64,000 nt of DNA, taken from NCBI RefSeq assembly GCF_001730285.1, contig NZ_MIJZ01000012.1, positions 1 to 64,000 of the forward strand, written 5' to 3'. The notes below the pieces were generated by a model. The model did no database searches. It saw only the letters and a list, made by a program, of their open reading frames with translations, and was not told the origin of the DNA. This document shows, piece after piece, positions 6,909-15,587 of this stretch. The position numbers and the translations under genes were made by a program. How positions within the stretch are numbered: the first letter of the stretch is position 1; every line of letters starts with the position of its first letter. Source of the stretch: Enterococcus ureasiticus (GTDB lineage Bacteria > Bacillota > Bacilli > Lactobacillales > Enterococcaceae).

Positions 6909-6945
6909 AAACAAATAATAGGCACAAGGCTTTCCTCATTATTTT
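6909..6945 (+). terminator. Terminator-like hairpin of unclear ownership
   Basis: AAATAATAGG pairs with CCTCATTATTT (one mismatch) and is followed by TTTTG on the plus strand. No plus-strand gene ends here. It may protect the small-RNA locus from the lipoprotein gene or end a longer plus transcript. Confidence 0.4.
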
Positions 6946-7014
6946 TTGATTAGTAGAAATTCCTATTAACCCAATAATACTTCTTTTGTTTTCGTTAGAA
7001 AATAATTATTAGGA

Positions 7015-7887
7015 TCATTGATTTGTCGATACAGTCATCTTGAGTGCTTGTAGGGCATCGAAGTGTTGAATCGTGTAAACTGTGGTCCCTTTTTGCCAAA
7101 CAACTGAATTATTTTGGTAGCTATCGCTTATACTAGCTGTTAAAGAAATCTGCCCCACGTTTTGAGGAGCTGGGAGCATTGCTGTTTCTAAATAAGCAAC
7201 GGATTCTTTAGCTAACGGTTCAGCAACTTCTCCACCAATATTTGATGCTCTAACGACCATACTCCAATTTCCTTCTTGCCATGTTAAGAAACTAGAACCT
7301 GCGGCACCTTGTTGATAACCTGTAATTCCATAACCTAAATCGATTTTTCTTCCACCATTATCAATAATTTGATTCACAGCACCAGCAGCTTCATCATTGG
7401 AACCATAAGATTTTTTTTCGAATGAAGCAATGGGTTGTAAGTCATTGACTGCAAGATTATTGACCGTAATTCCATGATCTTCAGCATAATATAAGATTCT
7501 GAAATTCCCTTGATCAGCAGCACTTGTCGTTGCTGCTGTCAAATACTCAGCTGTTTGGCTTGTTAATATCGCTTGTGGTAATTGGTTGTTTGGAAAATCT
7601 TTATTTAACTGATTTAAAACAGCGTCTGCCTGTTTTGCAGGTGTATTATTATCTGATTTCACAGCAGATTGGCTTTCGCTTGTCTTTGTTTCTGATGAAG
7701 ACGGTTTTGTTGAGCTTTGGCTGGTACTAGATTTTGTAGTAGTTTTACTGGTTGTAGTGGTGGTTTGGCTGGTTTTTTCAGTACTTTTAGCTGTAGTTGA
7801 ACTTTCAACAGTCTTGCCTTTTCCTCCACAAGCAGCTAGCGTTAATCCTGCTAGTAATATAAATGAATAGATAAATTTCTTTTTCAT
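7015..7887 (-). CDS. Putative lipoprotein with Ser/Thr-rich linker
   Basis: This 290-aa secreted lipoprotein has a type II signal peptide: basic MKKK, a hydrophobic core and the lipobox LTLAAC with the lipidated cysteine at residue 20. Residues 21-80 are a low-complexity Ser/Thr/Lys linker typical of wall-spanning tethers. Residues about 85-290 form a folded domain (AVLNQLNKDFPNNQLPQAIL, ITVNNLAVNDLQPIASFEKKSYGS, FLTWQEGNWSMVVRAS) repeated in style with a C-terminal YTIQHFDALQALKMTV strand. I do not recognise a named family with confidence. AGGAGGGG lies before the ATG. It is monocistronic, anchored on the outer membrane face and exposed through the wall. Confidence 0.75.
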   Translation of the reverse strand: MKKKFIYSFILLAGLTLAACGGKGKTVESSTTAKSTEKTSQTTTTTSKTTTKSSTSQSSTKPSSSETKTSESQSAVKSDNNTPAKQADAVLNQLNKDFPNNQLPQAILTSQTAEYLTAATTSAADQGNFRILYYAEDHGITVNNLAVNDLQPIASFEKKSYGSNDEAAGAVNQIIDNGGRKIDLGYGITGYQQGAAGSSFLTWQEGNWSMVVRASNIGGEVAEPLAKESVAYLETAMLPAPQNVGQISLTASISDSYQNNSVVWQKGTTVYTIQHFDALQALKMTVSTNQ

Positions 7888-7982
7888 TCTTTTCCCCTCC
7901 TAGATGTTTCTTTTATTTAGTTTATCATTAAATAACGGAATACTCACTTCATATGATTATTACAAAGAACAAATCAAAATAA

Positions 7983-8046
7983 ACAAAAAAGAGAATGCAT
8001 ATTCCATCTTCTAAACGTCCGAAGACGCCGACAGAATACCATTCTC
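7983..8046 (-). terminator. Terminator after tRNA-Lys
   Basis: The outer stem CATTCTC/GAGAATG and inner TATTC/GAATA enclose a CGTC-TTCG-GACG tetraloop hairpin. A TTTTTTG run follows on the minus strand. Confidence 0.85.
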
Positions 8047-8063
8047 GTGGGTTTGGCACCCAA

Positions 8064-8136
<73 letters not shown>

Positions 8137-8194
8137 AAATAATTAGTACTTAAATATTGTAGCACTTGAAAGTTGTTTATTCAAGAGGAAACAT

Positions 8195-8240
8195 CAGGCA
8201 CAACGAAATAAATTACGTTCGTTTTATCTCGTTGTATCTG
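8195..8240 (-). terminator. Hairpin ending the feo operon
   Basis: CAGGCACAACGAAATAAA (8195-8212) pairs almost perfectly with TTTATCTCGTTGTATCTG (8223-8240). There is no clear T-run, so it may be a processing or stabilising structure rather than a strict intrinsic terminator. Confidence 0.5.
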
Positions 8241-8247
8241 ACCTTTT

Positions 8248-8379
8248 CTACTTCCCTTGTTCTTTTTTTACGGGGCAAGTCGTATGACAATCATCACAGC
8301 TCTTCCCTTTTTTGATTCGAGAATAGACAACATATCCAGCTGCGCCAAAAATCAATACCGCCAAAATAAACGTTGCCAT
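8248..8379 (-). CDS. FeoB-associated Cys-rich membrane protein, 43 aa
   Basis: The ATG at 8379 lies four bases after the feoB stop and opens a 43-codon frame. An N-terminal membrane helix (ATFILAVLIFGAAGYVVY) is followed by a basic stretch and a Cys cluster C28, C31, C35 (SCDDCHTTCPVKK). This matches the small FeoB-associated Cys-rich protein family that follows feoB in many Firmicutes. These proteins may shuttle or store iron at the FeoB pore, but the biochemical role is not settled. It is translationally close to feoB and is the last gene of the operon. Confidence 0.85.
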   Translation of the reverse strand: MATFILAVLIFGAAGYVVYSRIKKGKSCDDCHTTCPVKKEQGK

Positions 8380-8383
8380 GTTC

Positions 8384-10537
8384 TTACCCTCTTTCTAAAG
8401 TTACCAATGTGATAACTGGTTCTTCTTTTACTTTTGGTTTTCTAACTAAATAATAGCCCATGATGATCAATAACAGTGTGGCAATCATTATCCCCGCACC
8501 GACTTGACCGTTCTCAAAAATAACGTGTCCAAATTGATAGATAATAAAACTAACAACATAAGCTAAACCACACTGATACCCGATCGCACCCCAGGTCCAT
8601 TTCCAGTCGCCCATCTCTCTGCGAATTGCGCCAATCGCTGCAAAACATGGCGCACACAGCAAATTAAATACTAAAAATGAATAGGCCGCAACTGGTGTAA
8701 ATGCACCTTGCAACGCAGACCAAACTTCCACACCATCCTCAGATACTTCACCTACATGTCCAAACAAAATACCAAATGTGCCAATCACATTTTCTTTTGC
8801 AACTAAACCAGTAATTGTAGCAACCGCTCCTTGCCAAGTTCCCCAACCAAGTGGTGCGAACAGTGGTGCAATAACTTTACCTAAATTTGCCAAAATACTT
8901 TGATCTTCAGCTGCTTCTTGTAAAGTAAATGTATACGTAGATGTAAACCAAATAATGATACTCATCACGAAAATAATCGTTCCCGCTTTTTTAACAAAGG
9001 ATTTACTACGATCATACGCATGACGGAGAACACCGCGCAATTGCGGCATATGATAGGATGGTAATTCCATAATAAACGGAGCTGGATCTCCTGAAAATGA
9101 ACGTGTCTTCTTCAATGCGATGCCCGATAATACAATTGCGGCTATCCCAATAAAATATGCGGATGGTGAAACCCAACTACTTTTCGGGAAAAAGGCTCCA
9201 GCAATCAAGGCGATAATCGGCAATTTTGCTGAACATGGCATAAATGTTGTAACCATGATCGTCATCTTACGGTCTTTTTCGTTTTCGATCGTACGGCTGG
9301 CCATGACACCTGGCACCCCACAACCTGTCGCAATCAACATCGGAATAAACGATTTACCTGACAGCCCAAATTTTCTAAACAAACGATCCATGACAAAGGC
9401 GATTCTTGACATATACCCGCAATCTTCCAAGAAACCTAAACATAAGAATAAAACAGCTAACTGCGGCAAGAAACCTAGTACAGCTCCAACGCCAGCAATG
9501 ATTCCATCTAAAATCAAACTTTGCATCCACGGCGCTACTTGCCAATTAGCTAATAGATTTTCAACGGTATTTGGTACAAGACTTCCAAACAACTCGTCAT
9601 TGATCCAGTCTGTTCCCATCGTTCCGACTGTTTGAATCGCTAAGTAATAAACAAACCACATAATCACAGCAAAAATAGGTAAAGCTAGCCAGCGATTCGT
9701 CACGACTCGATCGATTTTATCACTTGCACTAAATGTAATTTCATTTTTCTCGATTGAACAAAGAGCCGTTAAACGAGTAATAAATTCATATCGTTCATTA
9801 ATGACGATCGATTCACTATCATCACCAAAGATTTGTTCTGTGATCTTAATAATTTCTTCTATTTCATTTTGCTGTAGTGTACTCAATTCTAGCTCTTTGC
9901 GGACTCTAGCATCTCTTTCAAACAATTTGATACTGTACCAACGAGTTTGTTTCTCCAAAACACTATTCCCTAAAACATCCATGATTTCATTTAATGCTGC
10001 TTCTAAACGATTATCATAAGTCGGATAGTTAAATTCTGGAGGAAAGACTTCTGTTGCTTTAACTGCTTTTTTTACTAAATCATCAAGTCCACGATTTTTT
10101 AAAGCACTGACACCTAATACATCTACACCTAAACCATAAGATAGTTTTTCAATATTGATTTTTTTTCCAGTTTTATCTAAAATATCCATCATATTCAACC
10201 CGACCACAACAGGAATCCCAGTCTCCATCAATTGAGTCGTCAAATACAAGTTCCGTTCTAGATTTGTAGCATCAACGATGTTTACAATGACATCTGGACT
10301 ACCACTAAGTAAATAGTCTCTGGCCACCACCTCTTCTGGTGTATACGGAGAAAGAGAATAAATACCTGGCAAATCCTGAATCGTTATCTGCTTATTTTTT
10401 TTCAGTTTACCTTCTTTTCGTTCAACCGTAACGCCCGGCCAATTCCCCACATATTGATTGGCACCTGTCAGTGCATTAAACGCCGTTGTCTTCCCACTAT
10501 TCGGATTTCCTGTCAGAGCAATATGTTGTTCTTTCAT
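8384..10537 (-). CDS. feoB: Ferrous iron transport protein B
   Basis: A 717-aa polytopic membrane GTPase that imports Fe2+. The N-terminal G domain has G1 GNPNSGKT (10-17), G3 DLPG (55-58) and G4 NMMD (115-118). A helical spacer runs to about residue 270. The membrane domain has the Gate motifs with conserved cysteines (LIATGCGVPGVMASRT, TFMPCSAKLPI) and the later FNLLCAPCFAAIGAIRREMG. Length is near the usual 650-770 aa. It is the second gene of feoA-feoB-small Cys-rich protein: feoA ends 3 nt upstream, so translation is coupled. The operon is preceded by a Fur-like box, as expected for iron-repressed uptake. Confidence 0.97.
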   Translation of the reverse strand: MKEQHIALTGNPNSGKTTAFNALTGANQYVGNWPGVTVERKEGKLKKNKQITIQDLPGIYSLSPYTPEEVVARDYLLSGSPDVIVNIVDATNLERNLYLTTQLMETGIPVVVGLNMMDILDKTGKKINIEKLSYGLGVDVLGVSALKNRGLDDLVKKAVKATEVFPPEFNYPTYDNRLEAALNEIMDVLGNSVLEKQTRWYSIKLFERDARVRKELELSTLQQNEIEEIIKITEQIFGDDSESIVINERYEFITRLTALCSIEKNEITFSASDKIDRVVTNRWLALPIFAVIMWFVYYLAIQTVGTMGTDWINDELFGSLVPNTVENLLANWQVAPWMQSLILDGIIAGVGAVLGFLPQLAVLFLCLGFLEDCGYMSRIAFVMDRLFRKFGLSGKSFIPMLIATGCGVPGVMASRTIENEKDRKMTIMVTTFMPCSAKLPIIALIAGAFFPKSSWVSPSAYFIGIAAIVLSGIALKKTRSFSGDPAPFIMELPSYHMPQLRGVLRHAYDRSKSFVKKAGTIIFVMSIIIWFTSTYTFTLQEAAEDQSILANLGKVIAPLFAPLGWGTWQGAVATITGLVAKENVIGTFGILFGHVGEVSEDGVEVWSALQGAFTPVAAYSFLVFNLLCAPCFAAIGAIRREMGDWKWTWGAIGYQCGLAYVVSFIIYQFGHVIFENGQVGAGIMIATLLLIIMGYYLVRKPKVKEEPVITLVTLERG

Positions 10538-10540
10538 TCC

Positions 10541-11008
10541 TTATCCTTCTTTCTGTACCAAGACTAGTTCTGCTTCGTTTTTTCTTAGTGTCAGTTCGTA
10601 CCCACGAAGATTGATTTCAATTGGGTCTCCTAAAGGTGCCATTTTCCTAACAAGAAGATCCACACCTTTTGTCAGCCCCATATCCATCAATCGTCTTTTA
10701 ACAGCTCCTTGCCCATGAATCCCAATGACACGAGCTTTTTCACCTACTGTTAACTTATCTAGAGATAGCCAATTTTCTTCATCCATACTTTTTTCTACTA
10801 TTGTAATCTGTTTCAGCACAGATAGATTAATCGCAATTCGGCTATTATGCAGCAAAACAATTCCATTCTCACTAGAATAATTCACCAAGACAACTTTCCC
10901 ACCTGGGACAAGACCAAGATTATTCAAATGTTTCTTTGCAAAACCTTCTGCCTGAATCTCTTCGATTGTATAAACCTTATTCAACTTTGCTTGTGCCAAT
11001 GTCAACAT
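10541..11008 (-). CDS. feoA: FeoA protein with two tandem FeoA domains
   Basis: This 155-aa protein contains two SH3-like FeoA domains instead of the usual single domain of about 75 aa. Domain 1 (about 1-72) has LGLVPGGKVVLVNY and NSRIAINLSVLKQI. Domain 2 (about 80-155) has GQGAVKRRLMDMGLTKGVDLLVRKMAPLGDPIEINLRGYELTLRKNEA, the better conserved copy. FeoA is a small cytoplasmic partner required for FeoB activity. The fusion or internal duplication could allow one polypeptide to contact the FeoB trimer at two sites; that is inference. GGGAGG lies upstream of the ATG. It is the first gene of the operon. Confidence 0.93.
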   Translation of the reverse strand: MLTLAQAKLNKVYTIEEIQAEGFAKKHLNNLGLVPGGKVVLVNYSSENGIVLLHNSRIAINLSVLKQITIVEKSMDEENWLSLDKLTVGEKARVIGIHGQGAVKRRLMDMGLTKGVDLLVRKMAPLGDPIEINLRGYELTLRKNEAELVLVQKEG

Positions 11009-11103
11009 TTGGTGGTCCTCCCTATTTTAAAAGTGCTCGCTCATGTATACTTAAACTTTTTCTTCAGCATGTGAAAAAGTTTCATCTAAATTACCATTGA
11101 TAT

Positions 11104-11150
11104 TGATAATCGTTCTCATTAAGTATACCCGTTTGTGATACTTAAATCAA
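11104..11150 (-). promoter_or_regulatory. feo promoter with overlapping Fur-like box
   Basis: On the minus strand, TTGATT (complement of 11145-11150), 17 bp, TATACT (complement of 11122-11127) predicts a start near 11115. A 15-bp site TGATAATCGTTCTCA (11104-11118, plus strand) resembles the Fur 7-1-7 consensus and covers the predicted start, the geometry expected for repression. A second partly matching half lies just to its left (TTGATATTGATAA). Confidence 0.7.
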
Positions 11151-11360
11151 TCTCCTTTCTACCTATAGTAAGAAAATATTTTCCAGCCAAAGTCAGTCCT
11201 ATTCTTTTAGTGTGTCTTACATCGACTTACCACTATATCTTGTGCTTTGCCAATTAAAATTTCCAATTCAAAATTTAATAAATTTCTTTTTTAAGCACGA
11301 AAATGGTCATAAAAGTCGCTCAAATCTAGAGAATACGTGTTTTCATATTTCTTTCAAAAA
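11151..11360. other. Intergenic region between feo and nrd
   Basis: Together with the flanking promoters this makes a 465-bp divergent intergenic region. Apart from the feo promoter, a NrdR-like half-match CACTATATCTTGTG (11231-11244) and the nrd control region to the right, I see no gene. The stretch is AT-rich without strong hairpins. Confidence 0.5.
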
Positions 11361-11441
11361 CACAAAACATGGTATTACATCGAAAAACAACCACAATATG
11401 TAGTGCCTAAGTGTTGACTTTTTCCCTGAGAGATTTATACT
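11361..11441 (+). promoter_or_regulatory. nrdHIEF promoter with tandem NrdR-box-like sites
   Basis: TTGACT (11414-11419), 16 bp, TATACT (11436-11441) is the likely promoter. Immediately upstream are CACAATATGTAGTG (11392-11405), close to the NrdR consensus (CACtATATatAGTG), and a weaker CACAAAACATGGTA (11361-11374) exactly 31 bp away. NrdR boxes typically occur as pairs about three helical turns apart upstream of ribonucleotide reductase operons. Confidence 0.65.
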
Positions 11442-11473
11442 AGTGAAGTAAACTAATTGAGGGGGAATTAAAA

Positions 11474-11698
11474 ATGAACGTAAAAATCTTTTCTAAAAAT
11501 AATTGTATCCAATGTAAAATGGCAAAACGCTTTTTGAGCGAGAATAATATAGCATTTGAAGAAGTAAATATCGATATCCAACCAGACGCAATCGATTGGT
11601 TAAAAGAACAAGGATTCCAAAGTGTTCCGGTTATCACTTCTGATGCTACAACTGTTGTAGGATTCCGTCCTGATCAATTAAAACAATTGGCTAGCTAA
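11474..11698 (+). CDS. nrdH: NrdH redoxin
   Basis: A 74-aa glutaredoxin-like protein with redox motif C11-I-Q-C14 and the NrdH-type C-terminus (QSVPVITSD, VGFRPDQLKQL). It reduces the class Ib ribonucleotide reductase NrdE, using electrons from thioredoxin reductase. The ribosome site GAGGGGGAA lies upstream. It is the first gene of nrdH-nrdI-nrdE-nrdF; nrdI begins one base after its stop. Confidence 0.95.
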   Translation: MNVKIFSKNNCIQCKMAKRFLSENNIAFEEVNIDIQPDAIDWLKEQGFQSVPVITSDATTVVGFRPDQLKQLAS

Positions 11699-11699
11699 A

Positions 11700-12077
11700 A
11701 TGAAAATTGTTTATTTTTCAGTTACCGGACAAACCAGACGCTTCATTAAAAAATTGGATTTAGCAGCTTGCGAAATTGAGCCTGCGAATCCTTTTTTTGA
11801 GATAAATGAGCCTTTTGTCCTAGTTGTTCCTACTTATGACCAAGAAATCACTGAAGTAGTGAACGATTTTCTTGATTACAAAAGCAATCGAGAATACTTA
11901 CAAGGCGTTGCTGGAGGCGGAAACCTCAATTTCGCAGAATTATATGTATATACAGCCAAAGACATAGCACGTGATTACAACGTTCCAATGCTTTTTGCTT
12001 TTGAATTTAGCGGTACGAACGAAGACGTGGAATCCTTTAAGAAAGTAGTGAATGAACTTGAGTCTAAAAGAAATTAA
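11700..12077 (+). CDS. nrdI: NrdI flavodoxin-like protein
   Basis: A 125-aa flavodoxin-like protein beginning MKIVYFSVTGQTRRFIKKL with the FMN phosphate-binding loop SVTGQTRR, followed by VLVVPTYDQE and GVAGGGNLNFAELY. NrdI supplies the oxidant that assembles the Mn(III)2-tyrosyl radical of NrdF. The start is one base after the nrdH stop and the 3' end overlaps nrdE by 26 bp, so the three are translationally coupled. The YumC-type reductase at 4320 is a candidate reductant for this flavoprotein, which is inference. Confidence 0.95.
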   Translation: MKIVYFSVTGQTRRFIKKLDLAACEIEPANPFFEINEPFVLVVPTYDQEITEVVNDFLDYKSNREYLQGVAGGGNLNFAELYVYTAKDIARDYNVPMLFAFEFSGTNEDVESFKKVVNELESKRN

Positions 12078-14217
12078 AGATGTTAGCTATTTTAAGCTGA
12101 ATAATGAGATCAACCGTCCTGTTGACGGACAAATTCCTTTACATAAGGATAAAGAAGCATTGGAAGCTTTCTTCAAAGAAAATGTCCTTCCTAATACAAG
12201 AACCTTCAATACTATAGAAGAAAAAATCAAATACTTAATAGACAACGATTATTTAGAAACAGCATTTATCGAAAAATATTCTATGGCTTTTATTGAACAA
12301 TTATATACATTTCTTGATGAGCAAAATTTCGAGTTCAAATCATTTATGGCAGCTTACAAGTTTTATTCACAATATGCACTTAAAAACAATGAAGGTACAG
12401 AATACTTAGAAAGCTATGAAGATCGTGTGGCTTTCAATGCATTGTATTTTGCTGATGGCAACGAAGAATTGGCTTTAGTTTTAGCTGATGAAATGATCCA
12501 CCAACGTTACCAACCTGCGACACCTTCTTTCTTAAATGCTGGACGTAAACGTCGTGGTGAGCTTGTTTCTTGTTTCTTGATCCAAGTGACAGATGATATG
12601 AACAGCATCGGCCGTTCGATCAACTCTGCTTTACAATTATCACGTATTGGCGGCGGTGTGGGTATCACATTAGCAAACTTACGTGAAGCTGGAGCACCGA
12701 TCAAAGGCTACGAAGGCGCTGCTAGTGGCGTGGTTCCTGTTATGAAATTGTTCGAAGATAGCTTTAGCTATTCTAATCAATTAGGTCAACGTCAAGGTGC
12801 TGGAGTTGTTTACCTAAACGTTTTCCACCCAGATATTGAAATGTTCCTTTCAACGAAAAAAGAAAATGCGGATGAAAAAGTTCGTGTGAAGACTTTATCT
12901 TTAGGTGTCGTTGTTCCTGATAAGTTTTATGAGTTAGCTCGTAATAATGAAGATATGTACTTATTCAGCCCTTATAGTGTAGAACGTGAGTATGGCGTGC
13001 CTTTCTCTTACGTTGATATTACCAAGGAATACGATAATCTAGTGGCTAATCCTAAAATTCGTAAACGTAAAATCAAAGCACGTAATCTAGAAAATGAAAT
13101 TTCTAAATTACAACAAGAATCTGGCTACCCATATATCATCAATATCGATACAGCTAACAGAAGCAATCCTGCATATGGCAAAATCATTATGAGTAACTTA
13201 TGTTCAGAAATCCTACAAGTTCAAACACCTTCTGTTTTAAATGGCAAACAAGAATATGAAACACTTGGTACAGATATCAGCTGTAACTTAGGTTCAACAA
13301 ATATCGTCAACTTGATGGACAGTCCTGATTTTGGTAAATCTGTTCGTGCAATGACACGCGCATTAACTTTTGTTACTGATGCTTCAGATATCGATGTCGT
13401 TCCTTCTATTCAAAACGGAAATAGATTAAGTCATACAATTGGACTTGGCGCGATGGGTCTGCATACATTCTTTGCTAAAAACCATATGGAATATGGCTCT
13501 AAAGACTCACTTGATTTTACCAATGTTTACTTTACTTTATTAAACTACTGGACTTTAGTAGAAAGTAATAACATTGCAAAACAATACAACGAAACATTCC
13601 ATAATTTTGAAAAATCTGATTATGCTAATGGTTCATATTTCGATAAATATATTGAAGGAGATTTCACTCCTCAATCAGATAAAGTCAAAGAAATCTTTAA
13701 AGATATTTTTGTTCCAACTTCTGAAGACTGGGCAAACTTACGTGATGCAGTGAAAAACGACGGATTGTACCACCAAAATCGTTTAGCTGTAGCACCTAAT
13801 GGTTCTATTTCTTATATCAATGATACAAGTGCTAGTATCCACCCAATCACTCGTATTATCGAAGAGCGCCAAGAAAAGAAAATCGGTAAAATTTACTACC
13901 CTGCTCCTCATCTAGCAAATGATACGATTCCTTATTACACATCTGCTTATGACATGGATATGCGTAAAGTAATCGATGTCTATGCAACAGCACAACAACA
14001 TGTGGATCAAGGAATGAGTTTGACATTGTTTATGCGTTCTGAAATTCCAGAAGGTTTATACGAATGGAAAGATTCACCAAAACAAACAACACGTGATCTG
14101 AATATTTTACGCCACTATGCTTTCCATAAAGGCGTTAAATCGATTTATTACGTACGAACGTTTACAGATGATGCTGAAGAGATTGGTAGTAACCAATGTG
14201 AAAGCTGTGTGATCTAG
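12052..14217 (+). CDS. nrdE: Class Ib ribonucleotide reductase, alpha subunit
   Basis: A 721-aa catalytic subunit that reduces ribonucleoside diphosphates to deoxyribonucleotides. Recognisable parts are the substrate-site region QPATPSFLNAGRKRRGELVSCFL, the loop SRIGGGVGITLANLREAGAPI, the active-site NLCSEILQ with its cysteine, APNGSISYINDTSASIHP, and the C-terminal redox tail C716-E-S-C719 that docks NrdH. It lacks the N-terminal ATP-cone, as expected for class Ib. The start at 12052 overlaps nrdI by 26 bp; a TTG at 12058 (MSLKEIKD) is an equally plausible start. A terminator lies between it and nrdF. Confidence 0.96.
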   Translation: MNLSLKEIKDVSYFKLNNEINRPVDGQIPLHKDKEALEAFFKENVLPNTRTFNTIEEKIKYLIDNDYLETAFIEKYSMAFIEQLYTFLDEQNFEFKSFMAAYKFYSQYALKNNEGTEYLESYEDRVAFNALYFADGNEELALVLADEMIHQRYQPATPSFLNAGRKRRGELVSCFLIQVTDDMNSIGRSINSALQLSRIGGGVGITLANLREAGAPIKGYEGAASGVVPVMKLFEDSFSYSNQLGQRQGAGVVYLNVFHPDIEMFLSTKKENADEKVRVKTLSLGVVVPDKFYELARNNEDMYLFSPYSVEREYGVPFSYVDITKEYDNLVANPKIRKRKIKARNLENEISKLQQESGYPYIINIDTANRSNPAYGKIIMSNLCSEILQVQTPSVLNGKQEYETLGTDISCNLGSTNIVNLMDSPDFGKSVRAMTRALTFVTDASDIDVVPSIQNGNRLSHTIGLGAMGLHTFFAKNHMEYGSKDSLDFTNVYFTLLNYWTLVESNNIAKQYNETFHNFEKSDYANGSYFDKYIEGDFTPQSDKVKEIFKDIFVPTSEDWANLRDAVKNDGLYHQNRLAVAPNGSISYINDTSASIHPITRIIEERQEKKIGKIYYPAPHLANDTIPYYTSAYDMDMRKVIDVYATAQQHVDQGMSLTLFMRSEIPEGLYEWKDSPKQTTRDLNILRHYAFHKGVKSIYYVRTFTDDAEEIGSNQCESCVI

Positions 14218-14220
14218 AAA

Positions 14221-14304
14221 AGCGGAACAGGCTCACCTAGCTCTTGAGCAAGCTAGATCAATGAACAGCGGAACGAACTCGTCAAGCTCTGACTGAAAAA
14301 TAGT
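14221..14304 (+). repeat. Copies of an AGCGNAAC-type intergenic repeat
   Basis: AGCGGAACAGGCTC (14221-14234) and AGCGGAACGAACTC (14267-14280) lie after nrdE, followed by TCTGACTGAAAAATAG. Very similar strings occur at 40387-40421 and, in part, at 44688-44701, all in intergenic DNA next to hairpins. This suggests a short dispersed repeat family. Confidence 0.5.
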
Positions 14305-14352
14305 GAAAAAGGATTGTGATGCTCCTTATCACTAGCCTTTTTCATCTTTTTT
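14305..14352 (+). terminator. Terminator/attenuator between nrdE and nrdF
   Basis: GAAAAAGG (14305-14312) pairs with CCTTTTTC (14336-14343) and inside GTGAT with ATCAC. ATCTTTTTT follows. It should reduce nrdF read-through relative to nrdHIE unless nrdF has its own promoter. Confidence 0.8.
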
Positions 14353-14388
14353 CCAAAGAGCTAGTTCATGAAGCTGGATCAACAGAAC

Positions 14389-14409
14389 AAGGCGCCCTCT
14401 GGTCGCCTT
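14389..14409 (+). terminator. Second small hairpin before nrdF
   Basis: AAGGCG pairs with CGCCTT around a 9-nt loop, followed by ATTCTAT. It is a weak terminator or an RNA-processing structure. Confidence 0.4.
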
Positions 14410-14459
14410 ATTCTATGATTTACTGTATTTTATTGTAAAGGTAATGAGGAGGAAAATAC

Positions 14460-15422
14460 ATGGCAAGATATTATGAAGCAATAAACTGGAACGCCATCGA
14501 AGACGTGATCGATAAATCAACTTGGGAAAAACTAACAGAACAATTTTGGTTAGATACTCGTATCCCTTTATCAAATGATCTAGATGACTGGAGAACTCTT
14601 TCAGACCTCGAAAAAACAACGGTAGGCTACGTTTTTGGCGGTTTGACATTGTTAGATACTGTTCAGTCTGAAAGTGGTATGGAGCAGTTAAGAAATGATG
14701 TCCGCACACCACATGAAGAAGCGGTTTTAAACAATATCCAATTTATGGAATCTGTTCACGCTAAAAGCTACTCATCGATCTTCAGTACATTAAACACTAA
14801 AAAAGAAATCGATGATATCTTTGAATGGACAAATACAAATGTTTATTTGCAAACAAAAGCAGAAAAAATCAATGAAATTTATAAAAACTGTACACCATTA
14901 GAAAAGAAAGTGGCGAGCGTATTTTTAGAAACGTTCTTATTCTATTCTGGTTTTTATACGCCTCTTTATTATTTAGGAAATAACAAACTAGCAAACGTTG
15001 CTGAAATCATCAAATTGATTATTCGTGATGAGTCTGTTCATGGGACTTACATTGGATACAAATTCCAATTAGGATTCAATGAATTATCTGAAACAGAACA
15101 AAATGAAATGAAAGATTGGATGTACAACCTTCTTTATGAGTTGTATGAAAATGAAGAACGTTATACTGAAGAATTATATGATGGTTTAGGCTGGACTGAA
15201 GAAGTGAAAACCTTCTTACGTTATAACGCTAACAAAGCCTTGATGAACCTTGGTATGGATCCATTATTCGCTGATACAGCAAATGATGTTAACCCAATTG
15301 TTATGAATGGTATTTCTACTGGAACAAGCAATCACGATTTCTTCTCTCAAGTCGGTAATGGTTACCTATTAGGAACTGTTGAAGCGATGAAAGATGACGA
15401 TTATTTGATTGGTATGGAATAA
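14460..15422 (+). CDS. nrdF: Class Ib ribonucleotide reductase, beta subunit
   Basis: A 320-aa radical-generating subunit. The dimetal ligands are visible: D66 (GGLTLLDTV), E97 and H100 (QFMESVHAKSY), then the RDESVHGTYIGYKF segment with later Glu/His ligands. The radical tyrosine is Y104. The protein is a class Ib Mn/Fe oxidase paired with NrdE and activated by NrdI. GAGGAGG precedes the ATG. It lies 242 bp after nrdE, farther than usual in this operon, with two hairpins between. Confidence 0.96.
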   Translation: MARYYEAINWNAIEDVIDKSTWEKLTEQFWLDTRIPLSNDLDDWRTLSDLEKTTVGYVFGGLTLLDTVQSESGMEQLRNDVRTPHEEAVLNNIQFMESVHAKSYSSIFSTLNTKKEIDDIFEWTNTNVYLQTKAEKINEIYKNCTPLEKKVASVFLETFLFYSGFYTPLYYLGNNKLANVAEIIKLIIRDESVHGTYIGYKFQLGFNELSETEQNEMKDWMYNLLYELYENEERYTEELYDGLGWTEEVKTFLRYNANKALMNLGMDPLFADTANDVNPIVMNGISTGTSNHDFFSQVGNGYLLGTVEAMKDDDYLIGME

Positions 15423-15430
15423 TTCTTTCT

Positions 15431-15483
15431 AAAATAAGTCTAGGATAAAACTTCTTGAGTTTTCATCTTAGACTTATTTTTTT
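15431..15483 (+). terminator. Terminator after nrdF
   Basis: AAAATAAGTCTA pairs with TAGACTTATTTT, with AAAACT/AGTTTT inside, and a T-run follows. Confidence 0.9.
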
Positions 15484-15587
15484 CCTAGACAGTTTGAATT
15501 TCTCGCTTTAATATTAATGGGCTTTCCATGATATACTTAATCTATTCACAACGCTTTTACTAAAGCAATTATTTTATGAGGTGTACC

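Noticed and set aside
6900-6990. Ten-codon minus-strand frame MRKALCLLFV as a candidate hydrophobic toxin
   Set aside because: Too short, no ribosome site, lies upstream of the minus-strand small-RNA promoter, and is part of a hairpin.
9120-9635. 171-codon open frame on the plus strand inside feoB
   Set aside because: Antisense shadow of a strongly conserved membrane-protein gene; no ribosome site and no family resemblance.
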